From SOIV01 sp964435925 (lineage in GTDB: Bacteria; Acidobacteriota; Aminicenantia; Aminicenantales; Aminicenantaceae): a DNA stretch of 27,473 bases. Positions 24,849-27,473 of the stretch are shown piece by piece. A program made the translations under genes and the position numbers. Position 1 is the stretch's first letter. Every line of letters starts with the position of its first letter. The notes beneath the pieces are model-generated. The model worked only from the letters and a program-made list of their open reading frames with translations, made no database searches and was not told the DNA's origin. The stretch covers positions 1 through 27,473 of the forward strand of contig CAYTBG010000030.1 in NCBI GenBank assembly GCA_964435925.1, read 5' to 3'.

Positions 24849-25790
24849 TTGTTAATTTGGTTATTTCTATTCGTTTTTTTTATCATAATTCTTTGGCTGT
24901 CCTCGAATCGAGTATTATTAGCAGTAAAAAGGATTGCTCGTGCATTTGGTGCATCTGAGATAGCTGTTACTCTCCTTGTACTTTCTATTTTTGCCTCACT
25001 TCCTGAGTTTCTGATTTCCACACTTGCTGCTCTGAAGCAAACTTCTGAAGTCTCCTTGGGTACAGTGGTCGGATCAAATATATTTACTCTTCTTGTAGTG
25101 TTGGGATTGGCTGCGATTATCAGACCTTTTCATGTAAAGATGGTAATAGAAGAAAGAGACAGCGTATGGATGCTTCTTTCTAGCGCTGTCATTCTTATCT
25201 TTGTTCCAGGTGGAATATCGAGGTGGGAAGGTATCATCCTGGTGATTCTGTATTTTCCCTATATTTACTCGGTTTATTCAAGAGAGAGGAGAAAAAGAAA
25301 AAAGGCTTCAGCCCGGACCAGAGGAAAGTTGAAAAAATGGAAAGAGATGTTTATTCTCGCCTGTGCTGCCTTTATTATGTTGGCCAGTGCTGAAATAGTA
25401 TTACGAAGTGGCCTGAAAGTCTCCGCTATTGTTCACATTCCTAAACTTGTAACGGGTCTGGTCTTGATGGGAATTGGTGCTTCTATTCCTGAAACAGCTA
25501 TCGGGATATCATCTGCTTTAAAAAAGAAAACTGACATTACCCTGGGTGATGTATATGGAACGAATATATTCACCTGCCTTTTTATATTGGGAGTTTGTGC
25601 CATAATCCATCCGATTCCTGTATCTATTCATGTTCAGACTTTCATTCTTCCTTTTTTTATCTTTTCGACTATCATCCTTCAACTCTTCTTCTCTACGCAC
25701 CATAAGGTAGGAAGGCTGGAAGGAATATTATTAATCATTGCTTATTCATATTTCGCCTTAGCCACGCTTAATATTCTGCCTAAACCTTGA
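24849..25790 (+). CDS. CaxA/YrbG-type sodium/calcium exchanger
   Basis: A 313-residue inner-membrane cation/Ca2+ antiporter with about ten helices in two inverted repeats. Each repeat carries the ion-binding signature: SLPEFLISTLAALKQ with SLGTVVGSNIF in the N-terminal half, and SIPETAIGISSALKK with TLGDVYGTNIF in the C-terminal half. The two glutamates (LPE, IPE) coordinate the cation. A basic loop (SRERRKRKKASARTRGK) separates the halves. The start is TTG at 24849, supported by AAGGAG about 7 nt upstream. It lies 76 nt after the permease gene; co-transcription is possible. Confidence 0.88.
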   Translation: MLIWLFLFVFFIIILWLSSNRVLLAVKRIARAFGASEIAVTLLVLSIFASLPEFLISTLAALKQTSEVSLGTVVGSNIFTLLVVLGLAAIIRPFHVKMVIEERDSVWMLLSSAVILIFVPGGISRWEGIILVILYFPYIYSVYSRERRKRKKASARTRGKLKKWKEMFILACAAFIMLASAEIVLRSGLKVSAIVHIPKLVTGLVLMGIGASIPETAIGISSALKKKTDITLGDVYGTNIFTCLFILGVCAIIHPIPVSIHVQTFILPFFIFSTIILQLFFSTHHKVGRLEGILLIIAYSYFALATLNILPKP

Positions 25791-25820
25791 GTATGATGTT
25801 TCATAACGCGTTGAACTAAC

Positions 25821-25860
25821 AACCCGGAGGTCGTTGGTTCAAATCCAACCCCTGCTACCA
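25821..25860 (+). repeat. duplicated 3' end of tRNA-fMet (att-like site)
   Basis: Forty nucleotides match the tRNA-fMet 3' part (from the anticodon loop through CCA) with one difference, T at 25853 for C at 22853. Upstream similarity is lost, so it is not a functional tRNA. The offset from the intact gene is exactly 3,000 bp. Such 3'-end duplicates mark the far end of elements integrated by tyrosine recombinases. Confidence 0.85.
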
Positions 25861-25884
25861 ATTTTCTCTTCCATCTTACCTCTG

Positions 25885-26121
25885 TTAATTCCTTGAAAAT
25901 GGACATGTGGGAAAGAAGCTTTTTTCTTCCTTTTTTTCCATGTAACGAATATGTAACAGACTCTTCCCCTCTTTAACGTCCAAAAGGGATACAGCACGGC
26001 TCTTTTCGTTTTGATTGGTCATTGTGCATATCTGCGTTGTAGTTACTGAAGTGTGTCCTAAGAGCTGTCCTACACTGATAATATCAACGCCTGATTCTAA
26101 GAGTGATGCTCTGGATAAAAA
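25885..26121 (-). pseudogene. C-terminal remnant of a tyrosine recombinase (integrase)
   Basis: The minus strand encodes about 78 residues: RASLLESGVDIISVGQLLGH, then TSVTTTQICTMTNQNEKSRAV, ending 25 nt from the tRNA fragment. This matches the end of phage-type integrases, including the GH-x-S-x2-TT segment. The catalytic tyrosine position (TTxxY) is Cys, one base change from TAC. An in-frame TGA at 26124-26122 cuts off the upstream part, and the Arg/His active-site region is absent. It is a dead gene from an element that used this tRNA as its target. Confidence 0.8.
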
Positions 26122-26218
26122 TCATCCAAAAGTCGTTCCAAAAGTCCGATGGTTCATCATAAGAGCACATCAGAAATAGAAGGGGGAAAATCGCTGTCTC
26201 CCCACCGCGAATCTCTCA

Positions 26219-26259
26219 TTGACCGGTTATGTTTTTTTACTGTAATATTGCTAATACAG
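26219..26259 (+). promoter_or_regulatory. sigma70-like promoter with overlapping inverted repeat
   Basis: TTGACC (26219-26224), 17-bp spacer, TAATAT (26242-26247). An inverted repeat with arms ACTGTA (26238-26243) and TACAGT (26254-26259), with two further symmetric pairs inside, covers the -10 box and the expected start. This layout suits a repressor operator for the DUF169 gene. The 26130-26218 stretch shows nothing else I can name. Confidence 0.55.
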
Positions 26260-26348
26260 TGAGTCATAGGGTTGAAATTGAACAAGCCAAGATTCTTGCA
26301 GGAAAATGGTTTTTACCTTAACATTGATATAAATAACGGAGGTGAGAA

Positions 26349-27143
26349 ATGTTCGACATAGAACAAATGCATGAACAGGCAAAAGAGCTTGAGAGTTTGT
26401 TGCGCTTACAGAGTATGCCGATTGCCTTGAAGATGCTTACCAGCGAAGAGGAGATTCCCGAAGACGCGATACGGCCGGTGAGAGATATGAAATACCACTT
26501 GTCATTTTGTCAGGCCTTGGCTCTCACGCGCCGTAGAGGGCTAACTATTGCTGAGACCAAAAAGGACATGTGGTGTTTTGAGCCAGTTGTCGGGTTGGGA
26601 TTTGTGAAACCTCCACAGCGATTCTTGGAAGGCCATAATCGCTATCCCGGTTCTACATGCACGTTGGAGGCGGGTGCAACCTGGGCAAACAACATGCCGC
26701 GCTTCGATTTTCCCGGCTATCGTGCAGTAGTCACTGCCCCGCTGAATGCAGCCGGTTTCCAGCCAGACATCCTGCTTCTCTATGGTTCTCCGGCAGTAAT
26801 GACACAGATAATGTTAGCGAAAAACTGGTTAGACGGAAAAAATATTATCACGACCATGTCGGGCCATGCAGCCTGTGTGTATTATGTTGTACCAGCCCTT
26901 AAGGAGGCACAGTGGCGAATGAGCATACCATGCGGCGGCGACTTGAGAAGAACCGGTTGTGATGATTATAGTATGATTTTTTCGGCACCAGTTGATGTGT
27001 TGAGTGAGCTGCTGGTAGGCCTCAAGGCCATTTGGAATGCTGCATGGGGATTGCCGTCAAATCCTACCTTTGCCATAGAATACCCACTCGAAAAAAGTTA
27101 CGTCGAAATCGGCAAATTGATCGGTATGGACTGGGTGAAATAA
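26349..27143 (+). CDS. DUF169 family protein
   Basis: A 264-residue soluble protein of the DUF169 family, whose biochemical role is not established. Family-like parts are the N-terminal SMPIALKML, the Cys-containing LSFCQALALTRRRG (Cys54), FVKPPQRFLEGHNRYPG and the MSGHAACVYYVVP region (Cys176). Cysteines 54, 76, 104, 176, 195 and 204 could bind metal or a cluster, but this is inference. The ATG has a strong GGAGGTGAG ribosome site. It is the first gene of a plus-strand operon with the next redox-type gene 56 nt downstream. Base composition appears richer in G+C than the preceding genes. Confidence 0.85.
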   Translation: MFDIEQMHEQAKELESLLRLQSMPIALKMLTSEEEIPEDAIRPVRDMKYHLSFCQALALTRRRGLTIAETKKDMWCFEPVVGLGFVKPPQRFLEGHNRYPGSTCTLEAGATWANNMPRFDFPGYRAVVTAPLNAAGFQPDILLLYGSPAVMTQIMLAKNWLDGKNIITTMSGHAACVYYVVPALKEAQWRMSIPCGGDLRRTGCDDYSMIFSAPVDVLSELLVGLKAIWNAAWGLPSNPTFAIEYPLEKSYVEIGKLIGMDWVK

Positions 27144-27199
27144 AAAACCTATTCTCGTATTTCGTTTTGGTATATTCAGTATAAGAGGAGGAAAAAAGG

Positions 27200-27473
27200 A
27201 TGAGCGCAAAAGGTTTAATCAGTCAACTGGAAAGGAACAACTCCATTTACCTCACCCGTGATGTGTCCCCCGGGAGCAAGGTTAAACTCATAGATGCAGT
27301 TTACGTATCCGCCTACAATAACGATCGCGCCTATGAAGGATGCTCCCGGAGTGTTCTTGCGGCGATCAACGAACATCTGCGTTTAACCTCAGAGGAGGGC
27401 TTTAAGGAGTGTATCAAAGCCAGCACGGCGCTGGCCGCAGGCGTTGCCCGAATGGGGGAAACCTGTGGAGGCC
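27200..27473 (+). CDS. C_GCAxxG_C_C-type redox protein, 5' part (runs off window)
   Basis: The first 91 residues of an open frame that continues past the window end. AGAGGAGG lies 8 nt before the ATG. NNDRAYEGCSRSVLAAINEH followed by ALAAGVARMGETCGG resembles proteins with the C_GCAxxG_C_C motif, where the second part normally reads G(M)GRxGxTCGAV. These proteins often accompany DUF169 and other anaerobic redox genes. Here the first cysteine block is GCS rather than NCAQ. Function is unproven. It is likely co-transcribed with the DUF169 gene. Confidence 0.6.
   Translation, partial: MSAKGLISQLERNNSIYLTRDVSPGSKVKLIDAVYVSAYNNDRAYEGCSRSVLAAINEHLRLTSEEGFKECIKASTALAAGVARMGETCGG

Noticed and set aside
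25821..25860. Second functional tRNA gene
   Set aside because: Only the 3' 40 nt match; the D-arm, the 5' acceptor strand and the anticodon stem 5' side are missing.

Overview
The window looks like a chromosome segment (by eye about 40% G+C) of an anaerobic or facultatively anaerobic bacterium with a Gram-negative type envelope. The evidence is an oxygen-sensitive glycyl radical enzyme with its activase, a detached block of complex I membrane subunits, two exported M16 peptidase-like proteins, near-consensus sigma70 promoters, a sigma54 (-24/-12) promoter with two sigma54 activators, and a bacterial class A RNase P RNA. The phylum cannot be fixed from sequence alone. An Acidobacteriota/Aminicenantes-like or deltaproteobacterial-like lineage would fit, but that is inference.

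Layout. 95-3370 (+): glycyl radical enzyme activase and a glycyl radical enzyme of unassigned substrate. 3371-3714: cluster of a short palindromic repeat that recurs at 5.1 kb and 9.0-9.2 kb. 3715-5103 (+): M24 aminopeptidase P. 5159-8949 (-): an apparent operon of a K+ channel/RCK protein, a catalytic M16 peptidase and a non-catalytic M16 partner. 9271-10731 (+): an NtrC-type regulator whose last 30 codons lie inside the RNase P RNA gene (10641-11034, +).

11165-16678 (-) is the most unusual region. A MEDS-domain hybrid histidine kinase and an NtrC-type response regulator are followed by a canonical -24/-12 promoter with repeated upstream boxes. That promoter faces a small receiver-like protein, then a small gene split by an A9 tract, a cysteine-rich zinc-ribbon-like protein, and a second receiver-like paralogue. 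I infer one signalling module: the kinase phosphorylates the regulator, which fires the sigma54 promoter to make small receiver-fold proteins that lack a phosphorylation site.

16927-22652 (-): nuoJKLMN, the membrane proton-pumping part of complex I, with its own sigma70 promoter and no nuoA-I. Diverging from it is an initiator tRNA-fMet gene with a perfect-hexamer promoter. The 3' 40 nt of this tRNA recur exactly 3,000 bp downstream, followed by a dead tyrosine-recombinase remnant. The segment between (ABC permease debris, an IS-like end, an APC amino-acid permease and a CaxA-type cation exchanger) therefore looks like an old tRNA-targeted insertion. The right end (26349-27473, +) holds a DUF169 protein and the start of a C_GCAxxG_C_C-type redox protein, behind a promoter with an overlapping inverted repeat; this part looks richer in G+C.
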